Notes: a model not told the origin generated them from the sequence alone. DNA of 64,000 nucleotides from Rhodococcus sp. AW25M09 (GCF_000333955.1 NZ_CAPS01000056.1:1-64000); one strand, 5' to 3'; shown: positions 36,181-45,635, numbered from the stretch's first letter. A program made the numbers and translations.

Positions 36181-36455
36181 AACACTCGATGGTGGCTGAC
36201 AGAGCAGAGGGGCCACGACCGGTTCGTTCCTGACTCTGTGGTCAGGTCGAGTGGCGATATGGCACACTGGGTCACCGACAGGGCTACAGCCCATCGCCGA
36301 TTGTGCAGGCACACCCGCCTCACGCGCGAGACACGCTCTCGGCAGTTTGCAGCCAGCACTGGCTCACTCCGGTAGCCCTCATTTCCCAGAACCACTCACT
36401 TCGTTGACATGCCTCGCCTTGCTGGTCGAGGTCGAGCGTGCGAGGAGCTTTCACC
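36181..36455. other. Spacer before malic enzyme gene
   Basis: 275 bases without a convincing gene. A small hairpin CCTGAC-N6-GTCAGG (36229-36246), without a T-run, may weakly end the PHP-marC transcript. TTGACA at 36404-36409 could be a -35 element; no clear -10 follows at standard distance. Confidence 0.4.
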
Positions 36456-37661
36456 GTGACGGCAGTCGAAGACACCACAGCACAAGACACAGCACCGGAC
36501 GGCCCGGCAGCTATCACCGACGAGGAGATCTTCGCCGGACATCTCGGCGGCAAGCTGTCGGTCGAACTGGCGGCACCGCTCGAGACCCAGCGGGATCTGT
36601 CCATCGCGTACACCCCCGGGGTAGCCCAGGTCAGCCGCGCCATCGCTGCCGACCCGACACTCGCGAAGCGATACACCTGGACCGACCGCCTCGTCGCCGT
36701 CATCTCCGACGGTTCCGCAGTGCTCGGCCTGGGCGACATCGGCCCTCGGGCGTCGTTGCCGGTGATGGAAGGCAAGGCCGCACTGTTCAAGAAGTTCGCC
36801 GGCCTCGACTCCATCCCGATCGTGCTCGATACCAACGACGTCGACGAGATCGTCGAGACGATCGTGCGGCTGCGGCACAGTTTCGGGGCCGTCAACCTCG
36901 AAGACATCTCGGCTCCGCGCTGTTTCGAGATCGAACGACGCGTCGTCGATGCCCTCGAGTGCCCGGTGATGCACGACGATCAGCACGGCACCGCCATCGT
37001 CGTCCTCGCCGCGCTCACCGGCGCGACGCGGGTGCAGGGGCGCGCCCTGTCGGAGCTTCGCGTCGTCGTGTCCGGTGCCGGCGCGGCGGGGGTGGCCTGC
37101 GCCAACATCCTGCTCGCAGCCGGAATCTCCGATGTGGTGGTTCTCGATTCCAAGGGCATCATTTCGGCGGGGCGGGGCGATCTCGGCGACGTCAAGGCCG
37201 ATCTTGCCGCTCGGACCAACCCGCGGGGGATCAGCGGGGGACCGGGCGACGCATTGGCCGGAGCCGACGTGTTCCTCGGCCTGTCCGCGGGCAAGGTCGA
37301 CGAGAGCTACATTGCCTCGATGGCACCGCAGTCGATCGTGTTCGCGTTGTCCAACCCCGACCCGGAGATCCACCCGCAGGTGGCGGGAAAGTACGCCGCC
37401 ATCGTCGCGACCGGGCGAAGTGACTTCCCGAACCAGATCAACAATGTTCTCGCCTTCCCCGGTGTGTTCAAGGGCGCGCTCGACGCGGGCGCTCGACGTA
37501 TCACCGAAGGCATGAAGCTCGCCGCTGCCGAGGCAATCCTCTCGGTTCTCGGCGACGAGTTGGCTGCGGACAAGATCGTCCCGAGCCCACTCGATCCTCG
37601 TGTCGCCCCGGCCGTTGCGGACGCAGTTGCGGCAGCAGCGCGAGCCGAGGGCGTCGCGTAG
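36456..37661 (+). CDS. NAD(P)-dependent malic enzyme (oxaloacetate-decarboxylating)
   Basis: 401 residues, the short bacterial malic-enzyme type. AYTPGVAQVSRAIA, TWTDRLVAVISDGSAVLGLG and CPVMHDDQHGTAIVVLAALT are the substrate and metal motifs. VVVSGAGAAGVACANILLAAG is the NAD(P)-binding loop. It converts malate to pyruvate, CO2 and NAD(P)H. No phosphotransacetylase domain is fused. GTG 36456 is chosen because GAGGAG lies eight bases upstream; an earlier GTG 36438 lacks this. A strong terminator follows. Confidence 0.93.
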   Translation: MTAVEDTTAQDTAPDGPAAITDEEIFAGHLGGKLSVELAAPLETQRDLSIAYTPGVAQVSRAIAADPTLAKRYTWTDRLVAVISDGSAVLGLGDIGPRASLPVMEGKAALFKKFAGLDSIPIVLDTNDVDEIVETIVRLRHSFGAVNLEDISAPRCFEIERRVVDALECPVMHDDQHGTAIVVLAALTGATRVQGRALSELRVVVSGAGAAGVACANILLAAGISDVVVLDSKGIISAGRGDLGDVKADLAARTNPRGISGGPGDALAGADVFLGLSAGKVDESYIASMAPQSIVFALSNPDPEIHPQVAGKYAAIVATGRSDFPNQINNVLAFPGVFKGALDAGARRITEGMKLAAAEAILSVLGDELAADKIVPSPLDPRVAPAVADAVAAAARAEGVA

Positions 37662-37674
37662 GAAAACGGAAGAA

Positions 37675-37725
37675 ACACCGGCGAACCCAGCCCTACCAGG
37701 GCCGGTAGTTCGCCGGTGTCTTTCG
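37675..37725. terminator. Bidirectional terminator between malic enzyme and opuB genes
   Basis: A perfect 12-bp stem, ACACCGGCGAAC (37675-37686) and GTTCGCCGGTGT (37708-37719). CTTTCGTTG follows on the plus strand and GTTTCTTCCG on the minus strand. It sits 13 bases past the malic-enzyme stop and 19 bases past the permease stop on the other strand. Confidence 0.88.
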
Positions 37726-37737
37726 TTGTCGGACGGG

Positions 37738-38430
37738 TCAGACCTCGGCCAGTGCTGTCGGCGTCCGACGCAGGCGACCGGTGCCCGGAACGGACGCCCA
37801 TACCGCCAGCGCGAGCAGGCCGTCGACGACGAGGGTCAGCACGGCCACCAGGATCGCACCGACCAGAACTCGCACGTAGTCGTACAGCGCGAGCCCGTCG
37901 AAGATGTATCTGCCGAGCCCGCCGAGGTTGACGTAGGCCGCGATGGTCGCAGTGGCGATGATCTGCAGGGTGGTGTTGCGCAGGCCACCGAGAATGAGCG
38001 GCAGCGCGTTGGGAATCTCGACTCGCAGCAGTACCTGGGTCTCGGTCATGCCCATGGATCGGGCGGCGTCGACCACGTTCGCATCGACGTTGGCGATGCC
38101 GGAGTACGTGCCGGCCAGCAGCGGTGGAATGCCCAGCAGTATCAGCGCGATGATCGGCGGCACCAGCCCCAATCCGATCACCAGAACCAGGAACACGAGA
38201 ATGCCGAGAGTGGGCAGCGAACGGAGCGCGTTGACGAGCCCGACCACCACGGCTTCGCCGCGGCGCAGGTGACCGATGAGCAGGCCGACCGGTATCGCGA
38301 TGACGGCAGAGAGCAGCACCGCGAGCAGGGAGTAATACATGTGCTCGACCAGTCGCGCGCCGATGCCCGTCGGTCCGGCCCAATTGGCACCGTCGACTAT
38401 GTACGAGAACGCCTCGGAGAACAGGTTCAT
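37738..38430 (-). CDS. Osmoprotectant (glycine betaine/choline type) ABC permease, OpuB subunit
   Basis: 230 residues, about five or six spans. The EAA-like loop is DAARSMGMTETQVLLRVEIP followed by NALPLILGGLRN, a hallmark of ProW/OpuBB/OpuBD permeases. Last gene of a four-gene operon running leftwards: binding protein, ATPase, permease, permease. The start overlaps the previous permease stop by four bases. Exact compatible solute not readable. Confidence 0.9.
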   Translation of the reverse strand: MNLFSEAFSYIVDGANWAGPTGIGARLVEHMYYSLLAVLLSAVIAIPVGLLIGHLRRGEAVVVGLVNALRSLPTLGILVFLVLVIGLGLVPPIIALILLGIPPLLAGTYSGIANVDANVVDAARSMGMTETQVLLRVEIPNALPLILGGLRNTTLQIIATATIAAYVNLGGLGRYIFDGLALYDYVRVLVGAILVAVLTLVVDGLLALAVWASVPGTGRLRRTPTALAEV

Positions 38431-39092
38431 GTGCGCGCCTTCTTCTTCGGCGAACTCGAGTTCGGGCGGGTCCACGGGGTGAGTCGACGACCCAGCAGAT
38501 ACAGCGCCGCGTCGAATATCAACGCCAGGAACACGATCGAGATGATGCCTGCGAAGATCTGATCGGGATAGTCGCGCTGGTAGCCCTGCGTGAACAGCTG
38601 CCCGAGGCCACCGATTCCGATCACCGAACCCACCGAGACCAACGAGATGTTGGTGACCGTCACGACGCGAATGTTGGCTATCAGCACCGGAAGCGCCAAG
38701 GGCAGCTCGACCGCCACCGCTCGCCGCAGCGTCGAGAAGCCCATCGCCTCAGCGGAATCGACGACAGCGAACGGCACCGAATCGAGCGCTTCGGGAACCG
38801 CGCGAACGAGTAGCGCGGTGGAGTACACCGTCAGGGCGATCACCACGTTGAGCGGATCGAGCACCGGCAGACCGAGCACCGCGGGGATGGTGACGAACAG
38901 TGCCAGTGACGGCAGGGTGAACGCGATGCTGGCCACCGTCAACGTGATTCGGCGGACCCACTTCGTGTTTCGGACGAGAGTGCCGACCGGAATCGCGATG
39001 ACCAGTCCGATGAGCAGCGGGACGAGTGAGAGATACAGGTGTGTTTTCGTGTAGCCGAGAACGACATCGAAGTTGTCGATCAGCCAGCTCAC
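38427..39092 (-). CDS. Osmoprotectant ABC permease, second OpuB subunit
   Basis: 221 residues. SWLIDNFDVVLGYTKTHLYL opens the protein as in OpuBB/OpuCB. The EAA loop is DSAEAMGFSTLRRAVAVELP followed by LALPVLIANIR. The GTG start overlaps the ATPase stop (GTGA), and its own stop overlaps the next permease. Forms the heteromeric channel with that permease. Confidence 0.9.
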   Translation of the reverse strand: MSWLIDNFDVVLGYTKTHLYLSLVPLLIGLVIAIPVGTLVRNTKWVRRITLTVASIAFTLPSLALFVTIPAVLGLPVLDPLNVVIALTVYSTALLVRAVPEALDSVPFAVVDSAEAMGFSTLRRAVAVELPLALPVLIANIRVVTVTNISLVSVGSVIGIGGLGQLFTQGYQRDYPDQIFAGIISIVFLALIFDAALYLLGRRLTPWTRPNSSSPKKKART

Positions 39093-40240
39093 TGCTCGTC
39101 GCCTCGTGCCGCCTCGAAATGGTGCCGATTGCGCTCCTCGTCTTCCGACTTGCGTTGAGCAGCAAGGGTTTCGAGGATCTCGGCACCGTCGACACTGCCC
39201 ACGGCTGCGCCGGACGCGTCCACCGCGACGCCTATTCCCGACGGTGACGAGATCGCCGAGTCGAGTGCCTGCCGCAGATCGCCGCCCTCGAGGAACAGGG
39301 ATCCGCCCGCCGCAGAGCTCTCGTCGACGCTCCGGCCGTCGCGCACCTTCTCGACGCCGGTCGCATCGATCCAGCCCAGTGGATGCCGCTGCGAGTCGAC
39401 GACGAGAACCCACTGCCCCTGGTTCAGCCGGAGCCCGTGGATCTCGTCCTCGGTGGCCGTCTCGATCTTATGCATCGTCACCGACTGCGCCGACCGGAAC
39501 GACAGGCCTCGATAGCCACGATCGCGGCCGACGAAGGACGCCACGAAGGGCGTCGCCGGAGCGGCCAGAATCGTCTCGGGCTTGTCGTATTGCTGCAGTC
39601 GTCCGTGCGGCCCGAAGACCGCGATGTGGTCGCCGAGCCGTACTGCTTCGTCGATGTCATGGGTGACGAACACGATCGTCTTCTTCAGCTCCGCCTGCAG
39701 CCGCAGCATTTCGGTCTGCAGATCCTCGCGCACCACCGGGTCGACTGCGCTGAAAGGCTCGTCCATCAGCAGGATCGGCGGGTCGGCGGCGAGGGCGCGG
39801 GCCACCCCGACCCGCTGTTGCTGCCCGCCGGAGAGCTGCGCTGGATAGCGCGAGGCGAAGGCCGGGTCGAGGCCGACGCGTTCGAGCACGTCGAGTGCGG
39901 CCTTGCGCGCCGCGCGGCGCGACTCGCCGTTGAGCACCGGCACCGTCGCGACGTTGTCGACGACCGTCCGATGCGGCAACAGCCCGGCGCTCTGGATGAC
40001 GTAGCCGATTCCGCGCCGCAACTTCACCGCATCGGTGTCCGCGATGTTGCGACCGTCCACCGTGATCAGGCCCGAGGTGGGAGTGATCATGCGGTTGATC
40101 ATGCGCATCGACGTGGTCTTGCCGCAGCCGGACGGCCCCACGAACACGGTGAACGAGTGCGGCTCGATCACCAGGTCCAAGGAGTCGACTGCCGTGGTGC
40201 CATCCGGATATGTCTTGTTGACGTGCTCGAAGGTGATCAT
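39089..40240 (-). CDS. Osmoprotectant ABC ATPase with tandem CBS domains
   Basis: A 383-residue OpuCA/ProV-type ATPase. Walker A GPSGCGKTTS, signature LSGGQQQRVGVARAL, Walker B ILLMDEPFSAVD and switch THDIDEA are intact. About 110 C-terminal residues hold CBS-like repeats (GQWVLVVDSQRHPLGWI and GIGVAVDASGAAVGSV), which sense ionic strength in relatives. ATG 40240 is used; its A is also the last base of the TGA stop of the binding-protein gene, a one-base overlap. Confidence 0.92.
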   Translation of the reverse strand: MITFEHVNKTYPDGTTAVDSLDLVIEPHSFTVFVGPSGCGKTTSMRMINRMITPTSGLITVDGRNIADTDAVKLRRGIGYVIQSAGLLPHRTVVDNVATVPVLNGESRRAARKAALDVLERVGLDPAFASRYPAQLSGGQQQRVGVARALAADPPILLMDEPFSAVDPVVREDLQTEMLRLQAELKKTIVFVTHDIDEAVRLGDHIAVFGPHGRLQQYDKPETILAAPATPFVASFVGRDRGYRGLSFRSAQSVTMHKIETATEDEIHGLRLNQGQWVLVVDSQRHPLGWIDATGVEKVRDGRSVDESSAAGGSLFLEGGDLRQALDSAISSPSGIGVAVDASGAAVGSVDGAEILETLAAQRKSEDEERNRHHFEAARGDEQ

Positions 40241-41214
40241 CAGCTGACCGGCTGGTCCAGGCCCTTGTCCTTGACCCACGCTGCCGCTGCCGCCGCCGGT
40301 TCTGCCTTCTCGTCACCGGACACCGAGGTGTTCAGCGCGATCAGCTCTTCGGTGGTGATCTGCGCCGACACGGCGTCGAGAACCTGGGTGAGCTTGTCCG
40401 ACTGCTTGTCCGTGCGCAGCACCGGGATGATGTTCTGGGCGGCGAAGTTGTTTTCCGGGTCCTCCAGAACGACGAGGTCGTTCTGCGCGATCGCGGGCGA
40501 GGTCGTGAAGATGTCCGCGGCCGTGACCTGACCGGAGACGAGGGCCTCGACCGTGGCCGGTCCGCCGCCGTCCGAGATCGGAATGTAGTTGCCGGCCGAG
40601 ATATCCAGGCCGTACTTGTCTCGCAGTCCCGGCAGGCCGCCGACGCGTTCCTGGAATTCCGGAGTACCGGCGAAGGTCACCTCGGACGAGAACGGTGCGA
40701 GATCGCCGATGGTGGTGAGGTTGCGTTCGGTCGCCGTGGCGCGAGTGACCACGACGGCATCCTTGTCCTCGCCGGGAGCCTGGGCCGTCACGGTCAGATC
40801 GTCGCCCAGGGCGGCGGGCAGCGCGGCGAGGACGTCCTCCGAGGACGTGGCGGTCGAGGATTCGTCCAAGTACTGCAGCAGGTTGCCGGTGTAGTCGGGG
40901 ATCATGTCGATCGATCCGTCCCGCACGGCGGGGATGTAGGCCTCGCGGCTGCCGATGTTGAGCTTGGTGCTCACCTCGAAGCCGTTGGCGCGCAGTGCCT
41001 CGGCATAGATGTTGGCCACGGTCTCGGACTCGGGGAAGTTGGCCGAGCCGATGATGATGGAGTTGGTGTCACCGTTGCTCTGGCCGCCACCGCTGGAGAG
41101 TGGATCCGAATTTCCGCCGCAGGCGGTCAGAGCGGTGACCGAGAGAGCGAGCGCGGCAACGGCTGCCACGGCCCTCGGAGCGGAGAACGCACGCGTGATT
41201 CGGGAGGTGGTCAT
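40240..41214 (-). CDS. Osmoprotectant-binding lipoprotein (OpuBC/ProX-like)
   Basis: 324 residues. Lipobox LTACG near residue 32. SIIIGSANFPESETVANIYA is the usual opening of glycine betaine/choline/carnitine binding proteins, followed by IPDYTGNLLQYL. First gene of the operon; GGAAGGAC lies upstream of the ATG. Delivers quaternary amines to the permease pair under osmotic stress. A second, divergent binding protein of the same family starts 207 bases away. Confidence 0.92.
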   Translation of the reverse strand: MTTSRITRAFSAPRAVAAVAALALSVTALTACGGNSDPLSSGGGQSNGDTNSIIIGSANFPESETVANIYAEALRANGFEVSTKLNIGSREAYIPAVRDGSIDMIPDYTGNLLQYLDESSTATSSEDVLAALPAALGDDLTVTAQAPGEDKDAVVVTRATATERNLTTIGDLAPFSSEVTFAGTPEFQERVGGLPGLRDKYGLDISAGNYIPISDGGGPATVEALVSGQVTAADIFTTSPAIAQNDLVVLEDPENNFAAQNIIPVLRTDKQSDKLTQVLDAVSAQITTEELIALNTSVSGDEKAEPAAAAAAWVKDKGLDQPVS

Positions 41215-41421
41215 GATGTCCTTCCATCGGTTCGGGCACAGTCCTACCCATCTCCACCGGCCATCACCGCAGTACGGGGGAATCGGCAGAATCAGGACTC
41301 GGGCTGTTCGGGATGGTAGTCGAAATCCGGGTACCCATAAGGTTGGTTCGACTACCGTCTCGTTCGCATCTGTGCCCCGCAGTCGAGATCGGTAAACCAG
41401 ACAGGCAGTGAACAGGAGGAA

Positions 41422-42294
41422 ATGACGGTGCGTTCGTCGGTTCTGGCCACGGCCGTGGTGGTGTCGATCGCCGGACTCCTCGGTGGTTGCAGCGCGGCTC
41501 CTTCATCCGAGCCCGCGGCCGTAGTCGTCGGAGCCGGCAACTCGGACGTCTCCCGGCTGCTCGCACAGATATACGCCGGTGCCGTGAGGTCGACGGGAGC
41601 GGACGTCACCGTGGACGAGGATCTCGGTGATCGAGCCGAGTACCTCGCTGCCCTCGATCGAGGGGAGGTGACGATGGTTCCCGAGGTGACCGGGGATCTG
41701 CTGCGCACCTTCGACACCCTCGCCACGGCAACCGAGGCCGAGGACGTGTTCGTCGAACTGAACCGGTCACTGCCTGCCGGGTTGTCGGTGGGGGATTACG
41801 CGACGGCCGAGGACCGACTCGCCATCGCGGTGGCGTCGGGCACGGTGTTGGACGACGTCGTTTTCGGCGAAGACGTGACGATCGGGGTGGTCGAGGGTGA
41901 GGTGGATCCGCTGGACGTCGTACACGCTGTTCCGCGTCGGGAGCCGACGTTCACCGGGGCGAGTTTCGGAGAGTTCATGGTGTATCCGGATGCGCAGTTC
42001 GCCGTCGACGACCTGAATTCCGGTGCGGTGGGTGCTCTCGCGATCCGCACCGCGTCGTTCGGGCCACTTGCGAAAGAACTGACGACCCTGCCCGACGACG
42101 ATCATGTGTTCCCGGCACAGAACGTCGTTCCGCTCTATCGCAACGGGGTGCTCGGTGAGAGTGCTCTGAGGTCGTTCTCGGTGGTGGCGGGAGAGCTGAC
42201 GACAGCGGACCTCGCCGACATGATCGGCGAGGTCCGCAGCGGTGTTCCGTCAGGCGATGTCGCCGGCCGTTGGCTCGGCGAGCACAACCTCTGA
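41422..42294 (+). CDS. lpqZ: LpqZ-like orphan osmoprotectant-binding lipoprotein
   Basis: 290 residues. Lipobox LLGGC near residue 23. AVVVGAGNSDVSRLLAQIYA and TMVPEVTGDLLRTFD parallel the ProX-type protein encoded divergently, but sequence is more drifted. No permease follows it. The counterpart in M. tuberculosis, LpqZ, is also solitary. AGGAGG lies just before the ATG. The 3' end overlaps the convergent hydrolase gene by 45 bases. Confidence 0.85.
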   Translation: MTVRSSVLATAVVVSIAGLLGGCSAAPSSEPAAVVVGAGNSDVSRLLAQIYAGAVRSTGADVTVDEDLGDRAEYLAALDRGEVTMVPEVTGDLLRTFDTLATATEAEDVFVELNRSLPAGLSVGDYATAEDRLAIAVASGTVLDDVVFGEDVTIGVVEGEVDPLDVVHAVPRREPTFTGASFGEFMVYPDAQFAVDDLNSGAVGALAIRTASFGPLAKELTTLPDDDHVFPAQNVVPLYRNGVLGESALRSFSVVAGELTTADLADMIGEVRSGVPSGDVAGRWLGEHNL

Positions 42295-43203
42295 TGCGCT
42301 CGTCGTCGAGGCCCTGACCTTCCGGCCCAGATAGGCGCCCATGTGCTGAACAGCCTGGGCCGCTTCGCGCATGATCGACGCCTGCAGATGCGCGACGTGC
42401 CAGAGTTTCTTGTATTCGACGTGTTCGAGCTCGACGCCGGACAGGCGAAGCTTGTCCGCGAACGCGGTGATCTGTGCGAACAACACTTCGTCGGTGCCGA
42501 CGTGCATGACGATCGGCGGCAGCCCGTCCAGGTTTCCCAGGAGTGGGGCGAAGCCCTGATCGAGCGGATCACCCGCGCCCAGGTAGGCATCGGCCGAGCT
42601 GTACGACCACCCGGTGTTGACCACGAGATCCCGGTCCTTGACTGCGTCGCGCGCACCGGGATCGACCCACGGCGAGATCAGTCCGAGGGCAGCCGGGCTG
42701 GTTCCGTCGTCCACCAGGCGACGCGCGGTGGCCACCGACAGTCCGCCGCCGGCCGAGTCGCCGGCGATGGCGATGCGGTCCGCGGTGAATCCGTGGGATC
42801 GAACCAGCTCACGGAACGCCGCCACTGCGTCGTCCAGACCTGCCGGATACGGATTCTCCGGTGCCAATCGGTAGTCGAGCACGTAGACGGCACTGGCCGA
42901 TTCCCTGGCCAGGTGTGCAGCAAGTGAGCGGTGTGTGTTGATCGATCCGATCGTGTACGCGCCGCCGTGCAGGTACAGAATCGCGGTGTCGCGTTCGGTC
43001 GCGCCGACAGTGACGCGCTCGGCCTTTCGTCCGGCGAGGGTCAGCTTCTGCGCGACGGTTCCGTGGGGAAGCGTCTGCAGCGGAGCCCCGGCTTCGAGGA
43101 TTCGCCGCTGAGTCCGGAACGAGAACCGCGGATTGAGCGCGACGCGGTAGAACGGCTTCAGCGCAGCCGCGACGATCGGCAGGGGGACGTAGAAGGACTT
43201 CAT
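42250..43203 (-). CDS. Alpha/beta hydrolase, hormone-sensitive-lipase family
   Basis: 317 residues. The oxyanion motif HGGAYTIGS and nucleophile elbow GDSAGGGLS identify the HSL/LipH esterase family, with the catalytic Asp near the VGTDEVLF stretch and His in LWHVAH. It follows an SDR and a Baeyer-Villiger-type monooxygenase gene on the same strand, so it may hydrolyse the ester that the monooxygenase makes. Overlaps the lpqZ-like gene tail to tail. Confidence 0.9.
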   Translation of the reverse strand: MKSFYVPLPIVAAALKPFYRVALNPRFSFRTQRRILEAGAPLQTLPHGTVAQKLTLAGRKAERVTVGATERDTAILYLHGGAYTIGSINTHRSLAAHLARESASAVYVLDYRLAPENPYPAGLDDAVAAFRELVRSHGFTADRIAIAGDSAGGGLSVATARRLVDDGTSPAALGLISPWVDPGARDAVKDRDLVVNTGWSYSSADAYLGAGDPLDQGFAPLLGNLDGLPPIVMHVGTDEVLFAQITAFADKLRLSGVELEHVEYKKLWHVAHLQASIMREAAQAVQHMGAYLGRKVRASTTSASEVVLAEPTAGDIA

Positions 43204-43214
43204 CGTGCGCCCGC

Positions 43215-44048
43215 CTACTTCTTCGAGCGCGGCAGCGCGCGCTTTGATACTGCAGCGATCAAGCCCTGGTATCGCGAGCCGGTGATGCGCTGCAGCAGAT
43301 CGAGGGCAATGGCGTCGGATCCGATGAGTACCCGGCCCTTGCCCTTCTCGACACCCTTGAGGATGGTCTTGGCCGCATCGACGGGGGTGGTCTTCGCGAG
43401 CTTGGTGTCGAAGAACTTCGCGAAGTCCGCCTGGTCGTAGTTCTCGGCGACGGTGGCGTTGCGGGCGATGGCGGTCTTGATGCCGCCGGGGTGCACCACG
43501 GTCACCTTCACCGGAGCCTTGGAGATCAGCATCTCGATGCGCAGGGATTCGCTGAAGCCACGAACCGCGAACTTCGCCGCGTTGTACGCGGACTGCGAGG
43601 GGATCGCGAGTAGACCGAAGAGGCTGGAGATGTTGATGATGTGGCCGTCGCCCGAGGCCTGGATGTGCGGCAGAAATGCCTTGGTGCCGTTGACGACTCC
43701 CCAGAAGTCGACGTCGACGATGCGCTCGATGTCCTTGAACGAGGACTTGTCCACGTCACCGTGGTAGGCGATGCCCGCGTTGTTGTAGATCTGGTTGACC
43801 TTGCCGAAATGTGCGACGACGGCGTCGGCGTAGTCCAGCACCGTCTCGCGCTGTGAGACGTCGAGGAAATCCGACTTGACCTCGGCTCCCAGTGCCTCGG
43901 CCTGGCGGACGGTCTCGTCGAGCCCGGTGGTGTCGACGTCGGACAGGGCCAACTTCGCTCCACGTCCGGCCAGTTCGAGGGCCAGTGCGCGGCCGATTCC
44001 GGAGCCTGCGCCGGTGACGACGGCTACTTTGCCTGTGAATGCACTCAT
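43215..44048 (-). CDS. Short-chain dehydrogenase/reductase (Rv1245c-like)
   Basis: A 277-residue classical SDR. VVTGAGSGIGRALALELAGR is the NAD(P) loop, NNAG and INISSLFGLL supply the serine, and YNAAKFAVRG the Tyr-x3-Lys pair. The C-terminal extension ends in basic RALPRSKK. It starts in the stop of the monooxygenase gene (ATGA). Likely interconverts an alcohol and the ketone used by the monooxygenase. Confidence 0.92.
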   Translation of the reverse strand: MSAFTGKVAVVTGAGSGIGRALALELAGRGAKLALSDVDTTGLDETVRQAEALGAEVKSDFLDVSQRETVLDYADAVVAHFGKVNQIYNNAGIAYHGDVDKSSFKDIERIVDVDFWGVVNGTKAFLPHIQASGDGHIINISSLFGLLAIPSQSAYNAAKFAVRGFSESLRIEMLISKAPVKVTVVHPGGIKTAIARNATVAENYDQADFAKFFDTKLAKTTPVDAAKTILKGVEKGKGRVLIGSDAIALDLLQRITGSRYQGLIAAVSKRALPRSKK

Positions 44049-45616
44049 CGAGAGGTCACCTTGTCTGTGTTGTTGCCGGCGGGGCTGTTCGCCGACGGTG
44101 CGGAGGGCAGATCGGACGTTGCGACGCTACGGTACGCATCGAGATCGAAGTGTTTGGTCATCTTGCGGAACTCGAATGTGAAGCCCGGCCACAGTGTCGT
44201 GTTGTTGCCGTGCTTGTCGAGGTACCAGCTGGCGCAACCGCCGTTCATCCACACGCTCTTGGACAGCTGGTCCTGCAGGGTGACGTTGTACTCGTCCTGC
44301 ACGTCCTTGCGCACCTCGATGGTGCCGATGTCGTGCTTGTCGATGGTGTTCAACGCGTCGACCAAGTAGTTGATCTGCGATTCGATCATGAAGACCATCG
44401 AGGTGTGTCCCAGGCCGGTGTTGGGGCCGACCAGAAAGAACATGTTGGGGAAGTTCGCAACCGCGGCACCCTTGTAACCCTGCTGGCCACCGTCGTCGAA
44501 GGTCTCGGCCAGTGTGCGGCCGTCCTTGCCGGTGATGCCCTGGTACGCGGGGGAGTCGGTGACGTGAAAACCGGTGGCGACGACGAGTGCGTCGATGGGC
44601 CGCTCGGTGCCGTCCTCGGTCACGATGGACCTTGCGCGGACCTCGGCGATGCCGTCGGTGACGAGATCGACGTTGCTCTGCGCCAGCGCGGGGTAGTACG
44701 CGTTCGAGATCAGCATTCTCTTGCAGCCGATCCGGAAGTTCGGGGTGACCTTGGCGCGCAGCGCCTTGTCCTTGATCTGGGTGCGCAGATGATTCTCCGA
44801 CGCCCACTGCAACGGCTTCATGAAGGCTGGGGACTTCGTCAATCCGACGACCTGAGTCTCGCGCATCGCGTAGATGCCGGCGCGGGACAGCCGCTGGAAG
44901 CCCGGAACGTGCTTGAAGGCGAAACGCTCCAGCTTGGTGTACGGGCGATCGGCGCGGGGGAGGATCCACGGCGCCGTGCGCTGGTAGACGTCGAGGTGCT
45001 CGACCTGGCCTGCGATGGCAGGCACGATCTGAATCGCCGATGCGCCGGTGCCGATGACGGCAACGCGCTTGCCCGCGAGTGAGACGTCGTGATTCCACTG
45101 CGCGGAGTGGAAGACCTCGCCCTCGAAGTCGTGAATTCCCTTGATGTCGGGAAGGTTCGGCTCGCACAACGCGCCGACGGCCGAGACGACGATCTTCGCG
45201 GTGTAGTCGCCGGTGGTGGTCTTCACGTCCCAGCGACTGGTGTCGGCATTCCAGCGGGCCGAGGTGACGTCCGTCCCGAAGACGTGCTTGTCCATGACGC
45301 CGTATTTGCGGGCGACTCCGGAGATGTACTTCTGGATCTCGGGCTGGGTGGAGAACGAGCGGGTCCAGTCCGGATTCAGGGCGAACGAGTACGAGTACAG
45401 ATGCGACGGCACGTCGCAGGCTGCGCCGGGGTAGGTGTTGTCGCGCCAGGTGCCACCCACATCATGGCCGCGTTCGATGACGACGAAGTCCTTCTTGCCT
45501 GCTTTTGTCAGCTTGATTGCGGCACCGAGGCCGGCGAATCCGCTGCCGATGATCAGCGTATCGACGTGACGCGGCGTCGTTGCACGGTCCGAAGTATCTG
45601 TTACGGGAAGACTCAT
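44045..45616 (-). CDS. Flavin-containing monooxygenase, Baeyer-Villiger type
   Basis: 523 residues. LIIGSGFAGLGAAIKL is the FAD loop. The Baeyer-Villiger fingerprint F-x-G-x3-H-x3-W is exact in FEGEVFHSAQW, and VIGTGASAIQIVP is the NADPH loop. It inserts oxygen beside a carbonyl to give an ester or lactone. First gene of the monooxygenase-SDR-hydrolase operon, resembling the mycobacterial mymA gene set in content. ATG start with TATTGT seven bases upstream and an operator behind it. Confidence 0.93.
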   Translation of the reverse strand: MSLPVTDTSDRATTPRHVDTLIIGSGFAGLGAAIKLTKAGKKDFVVIERGHDVGGTWRDNTYPGAACDVPSHLYSYSFALNPDWTRSFSTQPEIQKYISGVARKYGVMDKHVFGTDVTSARWNADTSRWDVKTTTGDYTAKIVVSAVGALCEPNLPDIKGIHDFEGEVFHSAQWNHDVSLAGKRVAVIGTGASAIQIVPAIAGQVEHLDVYQRTAPWILPRADRPYTKLERFAFKHVPGFQRLSRAGIYAMRETQVVGLTKSPAFMKPLQWASENHLRTQIKDKALRAKVTPNFRIGCKRMLISNAYYPALAQSNVDLVTDGIAEVRARSIVTEDGTERPIDALVVATGFHVTDSPAYQGITGKDGRTLAETFDDGGQQGYKGAAVANFPNMFFLVGPNTGLGHTSMVFMIESQINYLVDALNTIDKHDIGTIEVRKDVQDEYNVTLQDQLSKSVWMNGGCASWYLDKHGNNTTLWPGFTFEFRKMTKHFDLDAYRSVATSDLPSAPSANSPAGNNTDKVTSR

Positions 45617-45623
45617 GTAGAGG

Positions 45624-45629
45624 ACAATA
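45624..45629 (-). promoter_or_regulatory. Predicted leaderless -10 box of monooxygenase operon
   Basis: TATTGT on the minus strand, seven bases before the ATG at 45616. The large palindrome begins seven bases upstream of this box, over the expected -35 area. Confidence 0.55.
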
Positions 45630-45635
45630 GAAGCT

